Positions 9,149-17,705 of a DNA stretch of 64,000 bases are shown in pieces. This DNA comes from Pseudomonas sessilinigenes. Lineage in GTDB: Bacteria; Pseudomonadota; Gammaproteobacteria; Pseudomonadales; Pseudomonadaceae. The notes beneath the pieces are model-generated. The model made no database searches. It was not told the DNA's origin and was given only the letters and a program-made list of their open reading frames with translations. The stretch is taken from NCBI RefSeq assembly GCF_003850565.1, contig NZ_CP027706.1, positions 6,647,001 through 6,711,000 on the forward strand, in the 5' to 3' direction. How positions within the stretch are numbered: position 1 is the stretch's first letter; each line of letters starts with the position of its first letter. Both the position numbers and the translations under genes were made by a program.

Positions 9149-10369
9149 ATGAAGATCCTCTGGACCCTACCCTACTTGCCCTGGCCAGCCACCAGCGGTG
9201 GCAAGACCCGGCAATATCACCTGCTGAGGGCCCTGGCTGCCCGCGGGCATCGCATCACCTTGCTGGTGCAATCCAAGACTCCCTTGGACGAAGCCTCGCG
9301 CGCCGCCCTGGAACCCTGGCTGGAACGCTTGATCGTGCTGCCGCGTCGCCCCCTGCGCAGCCTCAAGACCCTGCTGGCGGTGCTGTTCGCTCCTTATCCG
9401 ATGCTCGCCACGATCAATGGCCTGGCCGAGCCGCTGCAACAGCGCTTTGATGAACTGCTGCGCGAGCACTGGGATGTGATCCAGATCGAACACAGCTACA
9501 GCTTCCAACCTTTTGAACAACCGCTGCGCCAGCATGGGCAAGACTTCATTCTCACCGAGCACAATGTCGAGTCGGCCCTGGGCGCCGCCAGCTACGACCG
9601 CCTTCCCGCGTGGTCCAAGCCCTTCACTCTCTATGATCAGTGGCGCTATCGGCGCTGGGAAAAACGCGTATTCCAGCAAGCGGCCAGGGTCGTCGCCGTG
9701 ACCGAGCAGGATGCCGTAACCCTGACCCACTTGAGTGGCAAGCCGTCTGCGGTAGTGGTCAATGGCGTGGATTGCGGGCACTACGCCTCGGTCCAGCCGG
9801 ACCTGGCCAGCCAGCGCCTGTTGTTTATCGGCAACTATGAATACAGCCCCAACCTGGACGCGGTGGAGTGGGCCCTGGACGAGATCATGCCGCGCCTGTG
9901 GGCGATCAATCCGCAAGTGCGCTTTGCCATCTGCGGCTATGCCCTGCCGGACAGTTTCCGCCAACGCTGGAGCGACGCCCGTATCGAGTGGCAGGGCTTC
10001 GTCCCCGACCTGCGGGAGCTGCAACGGCGTTCAACGCTGTTCTTCGCGCCACTGCGCCAGGGTGGCGGGTCCAAGCTCAAGGTCCTGGAGGCCATGGCTG
10101 CCGGCCTGCCAGTGGTGACCACCGCCCAGGGTGTCTCGGGGCTGCAAGTCGAGAATGGCCAGCACTACCTGGGCGGCGAGGACCCCGGCGCCCTGGCCCA
10201 GCTCCTGGTCCAGGCCCTGGCCGAACCACAGCGCCTGCAACGCATTGGCGCCGCCGGGCGCGACTATGTGGTGGCCAAGCATGACTGGAGCGCCGCCGCT
10301 GCCCAGCTCGAAGCGGTCTATGACCAACTCCCCTCTGTCAAAAAAGAAGAAGTGTCCGTATGCGCATAG
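9149..10369 (+). CDS. pslH: PslH, GT4-family glycosyltransferase
   Basis: A 406-residue GT-B glycosyltransferase for Psl repeat assembly. The N-terminal LPYLPWPATSGGKTRQYHLL loop is typical of the family that includes sugar transferases with a TPR/MeaP-like start. The C-terminal half has LFIGNYEYSPNLDAVEWAL, then FAPLRQGGGSKLKVLEAMA and GLPVVTT, the donor-binding EX7E-type region. ATG 9149 is preferred because two upstream GTGs overlap pslG without a ribosome site. The 3' end overlaps pslI by 10 bases. Sugar specificity unknown from sequence. Confidence 0.93.
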   Translation: MKILWTLPYLPWPATSGGKTRQYHLLRALAARGHRITLLVQSKTPLDEASRAALEPWLERLIVLPRRPLRSLKTLLAVLFAPYPMLATINGLAEPLQQRFDELLREHWDVIQIEHSYSFQPFEQPLRQHGQDFILTEHNVESALGAASYDRLPAWSKPFTLYDQWRYRRWEKRVFQQAARVVAVTEQDAVTLTHLSGKPSAVVVNGVDCGHYASVQPDLASQRLLFIGNYEYSPNLDAVEWALDEIMPRLWAINPQVRFAICGYALPDSFRQRWSDARIEWQGFVPDLRELQRRSTLFFAPLRQGGGSKLKVLEAMAAGLPVVTTAQGVSGLQVENGQHYLGGEDPGALAQLLVQALAEPQRLQRIGAAGRDYVVAKHDWSAAAAQLEAVYDQLPSVKKEEVSVCA

Positions 10370-11460
10370 GTCTGGATTACCGCCCCGCCGCGGGCTACAG
10401 CAACACCGGTATCGGCCGGCAGAACCTGGCGCTGGAAGACGCCTTGCGAGCCAACCCGCAGGTCAGCCTGCAACTGTTCGGCCTGGCCCCGGAAGACCAT
10501 CCCCTGCGCCGCCGGGTGCATTGCCCGCGCTGGGGGGCGCCACTGCAAGGAGTCCACCGCCTGCCCGGGCGCTTGCGCTTCGAGGGTGGATTCCTGCCCG
10601 GTGCCCTGCGCGAAGCGGGTGTCGAGGTCTATATCTGCAATTTCAACATGGGCCTGCCATTGGGCAAGAAACCCCAGGGCCTGCGTTATGTGTTGCAACT
10701 GCATGACCTGTTCCAACTGACCCTGAGCAACAGCCATGGCTCCAAGCTCAAGGAGCGCCTCTATCGCCTGAGCGACCAGCTTTCCATCGGCTACTCGGTG
10801 AAACAGGCGGACCGTGTCTGGACACCTTCGCAATACACCGCCGACGAGCTGGTGAAACTGTTCCCCAGCGCCCGGGACAAGGTGCGGGTGCTACCGAACC
10901 TGGTACCCGGCTTCACCGGTGAGCCGGTCGACATCAAGGACCTGCAACTGCCCGAACGCTACTGGCTGGCCGTGGGTACCCGGGAGCCACGCAAGAACAT
11001 ACCCTGGTTCGTCGCCGCCTGGCAGGCCGCGCGCCAGCAATCGGCCGACGTTCCTGAGCTGGTGCTGATCGGTGCGGCGCAGCATTTGCCCAGCGAACTG
11101 CAGAGCGTGCCCGGCCTGCATTTTCTCAGTGACATCAGCGACGACCAGTTGCATGCCGTCTACCGCCAGGCCCAACGCCTATGGCAACCCTCCTATGCCG
11201 AGGGCTTCGGCCTGCCGGTGATCGAGGCCCTGAGTGTCGGTACCCCGGTGGCAGTGGCCACAGGCTCGGCACTGGATGAGATCACCCCGGCGGACAGCCC
11301 GCGCTTCTCGCCAACCGACAGTGATGCCCTGAGCCAACTGATGGTGCAGTTGGCCAACAGCGCCAAGGGCGATCCCCAGGCGCTGGAGTCCTGGGCCGCA
11401 GGCTATGCCCAAGGCGCTTATCGCCAACGCCTGGACGAACTGCTCGAGGAGCTCAAGTAA
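10360..11460 (+). CDS. pslI: PslI, GT4-family glycosyltransferase
   Basis: A 366-residue glycosyltransferase of the GT4 group. It begins MRIGLDYRPAAGYSNTGIGRQ, has a donor domain with YWLAVGTREPRKNIPWFVAAW, and near the end PSYAEGFGLPVIEALSVGTPV, the classic EGFGLPxxEA donor-site motif. Its N-terminus overlaps pslH, and its stop overlaps the pslJ start (TAATG). It should add one residue of the Psl repeat unit in the cytosol. Length is within a residue or two of PAO1 PslI. Confidence 0.93.
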   Translation: MRIGLDYRPAAGYSNTGIGRQNLALEDALRANPQVSLQLFGLAPEDHPLRRRVHCPRWGAPLQGVHRLPGRLRFEGGFLPGALREAGVEVYICNFNMGLPLGKKPQGLRYVLQLHDLFQLTLSNSHGSKLKERLYRLSDQLSIGYSVKQADRVWTPSQYTADELVKLFPSARDKVRVLPNLVPGFTGEPVDIKDLQLPERYWLAVGTREPRKNIPWFVAAWQAARQQSADVPELVLIGAAQHLPSELQSVPGLHFLSDISDDQLHAVYRQAQRLWQPSYAEGFGLPVIEALSVGTPVAVATGSALDEITPADSPRFSPTDSDALSQLMVQLANSAKGDPQALESWAAGYAQGAYRQRLDELLEELK

Positions 11461-12878
11461 TGCCCATTGCCTTGCCGCTGGCGCTGGTCTTCAGCCTGGT
11501 ATTCGGCGTGCTGGCCTGGCTGCTGCCTGCCCTCAAGGTGCTGGTACTGATGGTCGGCATCGCTGCCGTGGTGACCGTGATCCGCAACCCCTTGCGCGGC
11601 CTGCTGTTGTTCGCCGCACTGGCGACCTTCCTGCCCTACTCCACGGTGCAGATCGGCCTGCGCACCACGATTTCCGAGGCCCTGCTGTTGTTGGTCTGGG
11701 CCAGCGTCCTGGCCCAGAACCTGTTTTCCAACCTGCCGCGTCCGCCGCGGCTGTTGCGCACCGAGAAGCTGTTGCTGGCGCTGATGGCCTTCAGTGCCCT
11801 GCCCTTCATCATTGGCCAATTGACGGTGAACGCCGAAGGCAACGGGCCGGTGAACTGGGTGCGCTGGCTGCTCAACCTGTCGGCGCTGTTCCTGGTGCCG
11901 CGGCTGTTGCAGGACAACAAGGCCCGGGAGCAATTGGTCTGCGGACTGTTGCTGGGCACCTTGCTGCTCCTGTTGCTGTCGATTCCGGTATTCCTGAAAA
12001 ACGGCACCGCGACCGCCATGACGCCGATCCTGGAAAAACTCGGCTACGGGGGTATCGCCGTGCTTGGCGACAGCCTCAGCGCCCTGTCCAATCGCATGGG
12101 ATCGCCGTGGATGCACCCCAACGTGACTGGCGGCGCCATGGCGCTGACCCTGCCCCTGGCCTTCTGCTTCGGCCTGACCCGTACCGGCTGGGAGCGTCGT
12201 CTGGGCCTGGGCGTAGCGCTGCTGGGGGCCGCCGGATTGCTGCTGTCGGGTTCACGCGGGGCCCTGCTGAGCTTGCTGGTGGTCCTGATCTGGATGGCTC
12301 GCCAGCGGGTGCCCTATACCGGGCGCATGCTCATGGGCGGCTTCGTGCTGGGCGCCTTGCTGTTGATGTCCTATCCGCCGCTGCAGGATCGCCTGCTGAC
12401 CCTGTTCACCTCCAACGACGCCAGTACCAGCGTCCGGGTCGACGAGTACTCGCACTTCCCGGCAGCCATGGCGATGTTCCCCTTCGGTATCGGGTTCAAG
12501 GTCGACCCACCCGTTCCCGGTACCGGCCTGTGGGGGATTTCCAACCTGTGGTTGAACTACATCTACAAGATCGGCGTGCCCGGCATGCTGCTGTTCGTCG
12601 CGGTGATCTGGAGCTGGTGGCGGGAAACCCGCGCCCCCGGGCGGCAGGTACGCCTGACCCGCGACAACGCCCTCTGGCTCGGCAGTGGCGCAGGCCTGAG
12701 TGCCGCCTTGATCAGCGGCCTGTTCGACCACTATTTCAGCTTCACCCAGGTACTGGTGGCCCTGTTCTGGTTGTTGCTGGGCCTCAACCTGCATGAGGCC
12801 AGGCGCTTGCGACTCAAGGCCAATGCCGCGGCAGCCGGCACCACTCCAGAATCCCCCAGCTCAGGAATCCATTCATGA
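11460..12878 (+). CDS. pslJ: PslJ, Wzy/WaaL-like polysaccharide polymerase
   Basis: A 472-residue polytopic membrane protein with about ten to twelve hydrophobic helices and a large loop between residues ~300 and 370 containing TSVRVDEYSHFPAAMAMFP, as expected for the O-antigen ligase/polymerase (Wzy_C) superfamily. It should join Psl repeat units on the periplasmic side of the inner membrane. The hydrophilic tail (from ARRLRLKAN) is short. Its TGA overlaps the ATG of the next gene (ATGA), so the following acetyltransferase is translated in the same operon. Confidence 0.92.
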   Translation: MPIALPLALVFSLVFGVLAWLLPALKVLVLMVGIAAVVTVIRNPLRGLLLFAALATFLPYSTVQIGLRTTISEALLLLVWASVLAQNLFSNLPRPPRLLRTEKLLLALMAFSALPFIIGQLTVNAEGNGPVNWVRWLLNLSALFLVPRLLQDNKAREQLVCGLLLGTLLLLLLSIPVFLKNGTATAMTPILEKLGYGGIAVLGDSLSALSNRMGSPWMHPNVTGGAMALTLPLAFCFGLTRTGWERRLGLGVALLGAAGLLLSGSRGALLSLLVVLIWMARQRVPYTGRMLMGGFVLGALLLMSYPPLQDRLLTLFTSNDASTSVRVDEYSHFPAAMAMFPFGIGFKVDPPVPGTGLWGISNLWLNYIYKIGVPGMLLFVAVIWSWWRETRAPGRQVRLTRDNALWLGSGAGLSAALISGLFDHYFSFTQVLVALFWLLLGLNLHEARRLRLKANAAAAGTTPESPSSGIHS

Positions 12879-13696
12879 AACATCGCCTCTTTCACTCGCA
12901 GAACCTGAAACAGGCGCTGCCCGAATATGCGCAGAAAATGGGCGTAAGCCTCGAGGACCTGGAAGCGGCCTATCAGTGGATGCTGGAAAACGACGTGATC
13001 TTCGAGCAACCCCTCAAGGGCAACATCCTCACGTATGTCAGCTACCTGAACATCGAGTCGAAGATCGAACCACCCCTGCCCCGGCGCTTCTATGCCCTGC
13101 TGGGCCGCGAAGTCAAAGGGGCGCTGATTCCCATGTACGGGATCAATTGGCCGACCCTGCGCGACCGCATGCTGCGCACCTGGGAGCAGATGTACAACAT
13201 CCTCATCTGCAAGATCCCCAGCCACACCCTGCGCCTGCTCTGGCTGCGCATGGGCGGGGCGAAGATCGGCAAGGGCTCCACGGTATGGCGCAACACCGAA
13301 GTGCTGGGTATCGACAGCCTGCGCATCGGCCAGGACAGTACCGTGGCCTGGCATTGCCAGTTGGATGCCCGCGGCGGGTTGATCATCGGCAATCACGTGA
13401 CCATTGCGTCCCACGTGCTGATCATCGCCGGTGGCCATGACCTCAAGGAGCCGGAGTTCTGGGCGGTGGGCGGGCCGATCTATATCCATGACTACGCCTG
13501 GATCGCCAGTCGCGCCCTGCTGTCCTACGGCGCCGAGATCGGCGAGGGCGCAGTGGTCGGTGGCCAGTCGGTGGTGTCCAAGCCAATCCCGCCCTATGCC
13601 ATCGTCAGCGGCCCGGATGCCGCGATCAAGGGCGAACGTTGCCGCGACCTCAACTACAAAGTGGGCGGCAAAGGCCTGTTCACTTTGTTCCACTGA
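12875..13696 (+). CDS. Hexapeptide-repeat (LbH) O-acetyltransferase inserted in the psl operon
   Basis: This 273-residue protein has two parts. Residues ~110-250 form a left-handed beta-helix of the WcaF/NodL/maltose acetyltransferase type: isoleucine-rich hexapeptide turns (IGQDSTV, IGNHVTIASHVLI), the catalytic-site AGGHD, then IGEGAVVGGQSVVSKPIPPYAIVSG. Residues 1-110 are an extra N-terminal region, partly charged and helical, ending with membrane-proximal aromatic stretches, which I do not recognise. It probably transfers acetyl from acetyl-CoA to a Psl sugar or a lipid-linked intermediate. PAO1 psl has no gene at this spot; it has a different acyltransferase (PslL) later. Overlaps pslJ by four bases. 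Confidence 0.85.
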   Translation: MKHRLFHSQNLKQALPEYAQKMGVSLEDLEAAYQWMLENDVIFEQPLKGNILTYVSYLNIESKIEPPLPRRFYALLGREVKGALIPMYGINWPTLRDRMLRTWEQMYNILICKIPSHTLRLLWLRMGGAKIGKGSTVWRNTEVLGIDSLRIGQDSTVAWHCQLDARGGLIIGNHVTIASHVLIIAGGHDLKEPEFWAVGGPIYIHDYAWIASRALLSYGAEIGEGAVVGGQSVVSKPIPPYAIVSGPDAAIKGERCRDLNYKVGGKGLFTLFH

Positions 13697-13706
13697 AACG
13701 CTTTCC

Positions 13707-15122
13707 ATGTTCGGCGCAACCTTGTGGCTGACCCTGGCCACCCTGACCGGACTTGCCGCGGGATTTGCCCGGGAATGGCTGTTGGTGGCCGCTTGGGGCG
13801 CCGGTGGCCAGAGCGACGGCTTCCTGGTGGCGATGTTCCTGCCCGAGGCCCTGCGCATGGCCCTGGCTGCCGGCCTGCTCAGCGCTGCCGCCTTGCCGCT
13901 GTATCAACAGCGCTCGCCCTCGGAACAACAGGCCTGGCTCAGCGCCCTGGCACCGCGCCTGCTGCTCTGCGGCCTGCTGCTGGCTGGCCTGCTCAGCCTT
14001 GGCGCCCCCCTCTGGGTACGCCTGATCGGCCCGGGCCTTGGCAGCGACGGTTATGCCCTGGCCAGCGGTGGCCTGCACTGGCTGGCCTGGTGCGCCCCGG
14101 GGTTCATCCTGCACAGCCTGTTCTGCGTCCCGTTGCAGGCGCGCTCGCGCTTTGTCCTGGCAGGGCTGGGCTCGTTGCTGTTCAACCTGCCACCCGTGCT
14201 CTACCTGGCCAGCATGCAGCATGCCGCCAGCCCCAGCGGGCTGGCGGCCGCCTGTGTGCTGGGCAGCCTGCTGATGCCCAGCGTGCTGCTGCCCTCCGTG
14301 CTGCGCGATGGTTGGCGTCCCTGGCGTCTTCAGGGAGCGCCAGGGGCCGGTCGCGAGCTGCTGCAACGCATAGGTCCGTTGCTAAGCAGCAACCTCGCCA
14401 GCCAGGGCCTGGCCTTGCTGGAACGCATGGCGGCCTCGCTGCTGGGTGAAGGGGCTGTCACCTGGATCAACCTTGCACGCAAGCTGATCAACCTGCCTCT
14501 GATCGCCCTGATGAGCCTCAACCAGGTACTGCTGGGCCTCATGAGCGGCAGTTCCGGGGAGCAGCGCCTGGATCTGTTGCGCAAAGGCCTGAGCAGTGCC
14601 ACCTTGCTGACCATTCCAGCAGTGGTGGGCTTGATCGGTGCGGCGGCATCGCTGGTGCACCTGTTGCTGCCATCCCAGGCCGCCGACAGCCCCCTGCCGC
14701 ATCTACTGGCGTGGTTCTCGGTGCCCTTGATGTTCGGCGCCTGGAATGCGCTGCTGGCACGCTATGCCTATGCGGCGGGAGATACCCGCATGCCCCTCAA
14801 CTGCGAGCTGGCCGGCAGCCTGCTCAACGCCCTGCTGCTGGCCGCACTACCGTATTTCCTGGGCTTGATCGGCATCGCCCTGGCGGCCATCTGTGGCGTG
14901 CTGCTCACCGGCTTGTTGCTGATGCGGCGCCAGCAACTGCTGGGCCTGCTGCCGTGGCGCAGCCATTGGCTGATTGGCCTGTGCGGCATGTTGCTGGCAG
15001 CGCTGCTCCTGCATCCATTGACCTCGATCGCCTGGCAATTGGGCTTGAGCAGCGCCTGCGGCCTGTTGCTATTGCTGGGCCTGGCCGCCTGGTTGCGCCC
15101 CTGGCGCCAGAACCCGACCTGA
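13707..15122 (+). CDS. pslK: PslK, MurJ/MviN-like lipid-linked oligosaccharide flippase
   Basis: A 471-residue membrane protein with about fourteen hydrophobic helices, of the MurJ branch of MOP flippases. It should flip the undecaprenyl-linked Psl repeat to the periplasm for polymerisation by PslJ. The start MFGATLWLTLATLTGLAAGF followed by REWLLVAAWGAGGQSDGFLVA matches the family (RxxxxxxxxG..DAF-like segment). ATG 13707 lies 10 bases after the preceding stop; ribosome site is weak, suggesting coupling. Length is close to PAO1 PslK (about 469). Confidence 0.92.
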   Translation: MFGATLWLTLATLTGLAAGFAREWLLVAAWGAGGQSDGFLVAMFLPEALRMALAAGLLSAAALPLYQQRSPSEQQAWLSALAPRLLLCGLLLAGLLSLGAPLWVRLIGPGLGSDGYALASGGLHWLAWCAPGFILHSLFCVPLQARSRFVLAGLGSLLFNLPPVLYLASMQHAASPSGLAAACVLGSLLMPSVLLPSVLRDGWRPWRLQGAPGAGRELLQRIGPLLSSNLASQGLALLERMAASLLGEGAVTWINLARKLINLPLIALMSLNQVLLGLMSGSSGEQRLDLLRKGLSSATLLTIPAVVGLIGAAASLVHLLLPSQAADSPLPHLLAWFSVPLMFGAWNALLARYAYAAGDTRMPLNCELAGSLLNALLLAALPYFLGLIGIALAAICGVLLTGLLLMRRQQLLGLLPWRSHWLIGLCGMLLAALLLHPLTSIAWQLGLSSACGLLLLLGLAAWLRPWRQNPT

Positions 15123-15138
15123 ACCGGAGGCAACGATC

Positions 15139-16089
15139 ATGTCCACACTGCGCGTGGCCTGTGTGATCCCCACCTACAACGGTTGCCGGGACTTGTCCCG
15201 GCTCCTGGATTCCCTGGCCATCCAGAGTGCCGTCTTCGACACCCTGATCGTGGATTCCAGCTCCAGCGATGGCACCTACGAGCTGGCCATGTCCCGTTGT
15301 GCCAACGTACTGCGCATCGACAGTCGCGATTTCAATCACGGCGGCACCCGGCAATTGATGGTGGAGCGCAATGCCGACTACGACGTCTATGTCTTCATGA
15401 CCCAGGATGCGTATCTGGCCGATGCCGAGGGCATCGCCAACATCGTCGCGCCCTTCGCCGACCCGCAAGTCGGTGCGGTATGCGGGCGCCAGTTGCCGCA
15501 TCTGGATGCCAGCCCCCTGGCCACCCATGCGCGATTGTTCAACTACCCGCCGACCTCCCAGGTAAAGAGCCTGGCCGATGTACCGACGCTGGGTATCAAG
15601 ACCGCCTTCATGTCCAACTCGTTCTCGGCCTATCGTCGCGAGGCACTGATGCAGGTGGGCGGTTTTCCCAACCATGTGATTCTTTCCGAGGACATGTACG
15701 TAGGCGCCAAGATGCTCCTGGCGGGTTGGAAGGTGGCCTATGAAGGCCATGCCTGCTGCCGCCATTCACACAACTACAGCCTCAAGGAAGAGTTCCGTCG
15801 CTACTTCGACATCGGCGTCTTCCACGCCCGCGAGCCATGGATCCGCCAGGCCTTCGGCGGCGCCGGCGGCGAAGGCTTGCGTTATGTCAGATCCGAGCTT
15901 GAGTTCCTTGGCGGCGATCGATTGCTGCAATGGCCAGGGTCGCTGCTACGCAATGCCTTGAAATTGTTCGCCTATAAACTCAGCCAGCAGGAACGCTATC
16001 TCCCCCTAGGCCTGAAGAAAAGACTGGGAATGTACAAGGGCTATTGGAACGGGCCCTATGCTTCTGCGCAGGCCAGGACGCTGCCGTAA
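15139..16089 (+). CDS. pslC: PslC-like GT2 glycosyltransferase
   Basis: A 316-residue GT-A glycosyltransferase. It begins with CVIPTYNGCRDLSRLLDSL, then the DSSSSDGT loop (usually DNGSTDGT), VFMTQDAYLAD as the DXD-like region, and SEDMYVGAKMLLAGWKVAYE as the catalytic-base region with a following HSHNYSLKEEFRRYFDIG, a feature of rhamnosyltransferase-like members. GGAGG lies 8 bases before ATG. By family and operon context this is the counterpart of PslC, which in PAO1 lies between pslB and pslD, so the operon has been reordered here. The assignment to PslC rather than another GT2 is inference. Confidence 0.82.
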   Translation: MSTLRVACVIPTYNGCRDLSRLLDSLAIQSAVFDTLIVDSSSSDGTYELAMSRCANVLRIDSRDFNHGGTRQLMVERNADYDVYVFMTQDAYLADAEGIANIVAPFADPQVGAVCGRQLPHLDASPLATHARLFNYPPTSQVKSLADVPTLGIKTAFMSNSFSAYRREALMQVGGFPNHVILSEDMYVGAKMLLAGWKVAYEGHACCRHSHNYSLKEEFRRYFDIGVFHAREPWIRQAFGGAGGEGLRYVRSELEFLGGDRLLQWPGSLLRNALKLFAYKLSQQERYLPLGLKKRLGMYKGYWNGPYASAQARTLP

Positions 16090-16192
16090 CTTTTCTGACT
16101 CAAAAAAGCGAAATGCCCTGATTGATCCGCTGGTGCCGATCAGTGACTGTGACCGACAGGCGCTGACGCCTCCAACAGGGAAGTACAACGTC

Positions 16193-16432
16193 ATGAACGA
16201 CAAGGGGCTTTATCCAGGATCGCACACACCACTCAACCCCATTAAAGGAAACGCCTGGCTCACAGGCAGCCCAGCCAAGGAACGCTACGAATCGCATCCC
16301 CCACATTCCAGGCTGCAATCGACACTCAAGCGCGTGGCCTGGCTGGCCCTGGCCGCGTCGCTAGTGGCCGGCCTGGTGACCTGGGGGTTTCATAGCCGTT
16401 TCGGCCTGCTGCTCTTGCTACTGTTACGTTGA
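16193..16432 (+). CDS. Possible small membrane protein at the end of the psl operon
   Basis: A 79-residue reading frame starting at ATG 16193 with AGGGAAG about 9 bases upstream. Residues 1-45 are polar; residues ~48-77 contain two hydrophobic runs (WLALAASLVAGLVTWGF and GLLLLLLLR) separated by HSRF, so one or two membrane segments are predicted. I recognise no family. It lies 103 bases after pslC and just before a strong hairpin, so it would be co-transcribed with psl. It could be a real small protein or a chance frame; the ribosome site and hydrophobic pattern favour a gene. Confidence 0.5.
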   Translation: MNDKGLYPGSHTPLNPIKGNAWLTGSPAKERYESHPPHSRLQSTLKRVAWLALAASLVAGLVTWGFHSRFGLLLLLLLR

Positions 16433-16440
16433 GCTGGCTG

Positions 16441-16469
16441 CAATGGGCTCGCTTCGAGCGGGCCCATTG
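16441..16469. terminator. Hairpin between psl operon and moeA
   Basis: CAATGGGCTCGCT and its near-perfect complement AGCGGGCCCATTG (one G-T pair) form a 12-13 bp stem closed by a UUCG-like loop. It sits between convergent units. Neither side has a clear T-run, so it may stop RNA polymerase weakly or protect the psl mRNA 3' end. Confidence 0.7.
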
Positions 16470-16478
16470 CTCCAGGCT

Positions 16479-17705
16479 TCAGTCCAGCAACTCGCTCAAG
16501 GGAATGAAACTGACCTGATCACCTTCGACCAGGGTCCGGCCTTCGAGCACCTCCACCAGGCCTTCCGCCCATGCTGCACTGCGCAAGACACCCGAACTCT
16601 GGTTGCGATAGATGATCGCCCGCCCTTGTTCCATGCGCCCTCGTAGATATTCGCGACGATTACCCGGCTGGGGCCAGGCGAATCCGGCTGCGACCTCGAA
16701 ACGAAGGGGCTGGACCTGCTGTACACCTTGGCGCCGAAGCAGGTAAGGCCGCGCGAGCAAGGCGAAAGTCACCAGGGTCGATGCAGGATTGCCAGGCAGG
16801 CCGATCACCGGCACTCCACGAAAATGCCCGAAAGTCAGCGGCTTACCTGGCTTGATCGCCAGCTTCCACAGCGCCAATTCACCGGCCTCGCGCAGGGCCA
16901 AGCCAAGAAAGTCCGCCTCGCCCACCGATACGCCACCGGTAGAAAGGATCAGGTCAACGTCCTTGAGATCCGCCAGGCGCTGGCGGGTCGCTTCCAGATC
17001 GTCGGGCAGGATTCCGCCATCCAGCACTTCACACCCCAGGCGCTGCAACCAACTGCATAGCAGTACCCGATTGCTGTTGTAGATCTGTCCCGGGCCTAGG
17101 GACTGGCCCGGTTCCACCAGTTCATCGCCGGTGGACAACACCGCCACACGAACCCGTCGAACCACTTCCAACTCGGCACATCCCAGGGATGCCGCCAGGC
17201 CCTGCTCGATCGGCCCCAGGCGGGTACCGGCAGCGAGGACCTCCTCCCCCACCGTGGTTTCCTGGCCTTGGGGACGGATATTTTGCCCGCGCTTCAGAGG
17301 CTCGGTGAACAGCACGCGCTGGTCGTCCTGGACCTGGGCATTTTCCTGCATCTCGACGCAATCCGCGCCGGCCGGTACCGGAGCACCGGTAAAGATCCGC
17401 GCGCAGGTTCCAGGCTGCAGCGGCTCTGGCGCCTGCCCGGCGAAAATCCGCTGGCTGACCGGTAGGGGAAGCCCCTTCCAGTCTTCAAGACGCAGCGCAT
17501 AACCATCCATGGCACTGTTAGGCCAGGGCGGCAGGTCCAGGCTGGAAACCAGCGGCTCGGCCAGTACCCGCCCATGGGTGGCCGCCAAAGGCAGGCGCTC
17601 ACGCTCGGTGATCGCCGAGGCCTCGGCCATTGCCAGCAGACGCTCGAGTGCCTCTTCCACGGGCATCAACGCACCGAGCTTGCCTGGCTTACCCACGGGA
17701 TTCAC
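16479..17705 (-). CDS. moeA: MoeA, molybdopterin molybdenumtransferase
   Basis: A 408-residue enzyme that inserts molybdate into adenylylated molybdopterin, the last step of Mo-cofactor synthesis. The N-terminus (MPVEEALERLLA), the PPWPNSAMDGYAL segment near residue 60, IFTGAPVPAGAD near 110, the MoCF-binding core STGDEL and LSTGGVSVGEADF, and GLPGNPASTLVTF near residue 300 are all standard MoeA features. The start overlaps the 3' end of moaB by 17 bases, so the two are co-translated. PAO1-type pseudomonads often carry more than one moeA; which paralogue this is cannot be told. Confidence 0.96.
   Translation of the reverse strand: MNPVGKPGKLGALMPVEEALERLLAMAEASAITERERLPLAATHGRVLAEPLVSSLDLPPWPNSAMDGYALRLEDWKGLPLPVSQRIFAGQAPEPLQPGTCARIFTGAPVPAGADCVEMQENAQVQDDQRVLFTEPLKRGQNIRPQGQETTVGEEVLAAGTRLGPIEQGLAASLGCAELEVVRRVRVAVLSTGDELVEPGQSLGPGQIYNSNRVLLCSWLQRLGCEVLDGGILPDDLEATRQRLADLKDVDLILSTGGVSVGEADFLGLALREAGELALWKLAIKPGKPLTFGHFRGVPVIGLPGNPASTLVTFALLARPYLLRRQGVQQVQPLRFEVAAGFAWPQPGNRREYLRGRMEQGRAIIYRNQSSGVLRSAAWAEGLVEVLEGRTLVEGDQVSFIPLSELLD

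Noticed and set aside
16441..16469. Hairpin as an attachment site or small RNA
   Set aside because: Simple convergent-gene hairpin; no flanking repeats, integrase or promoter to support either.
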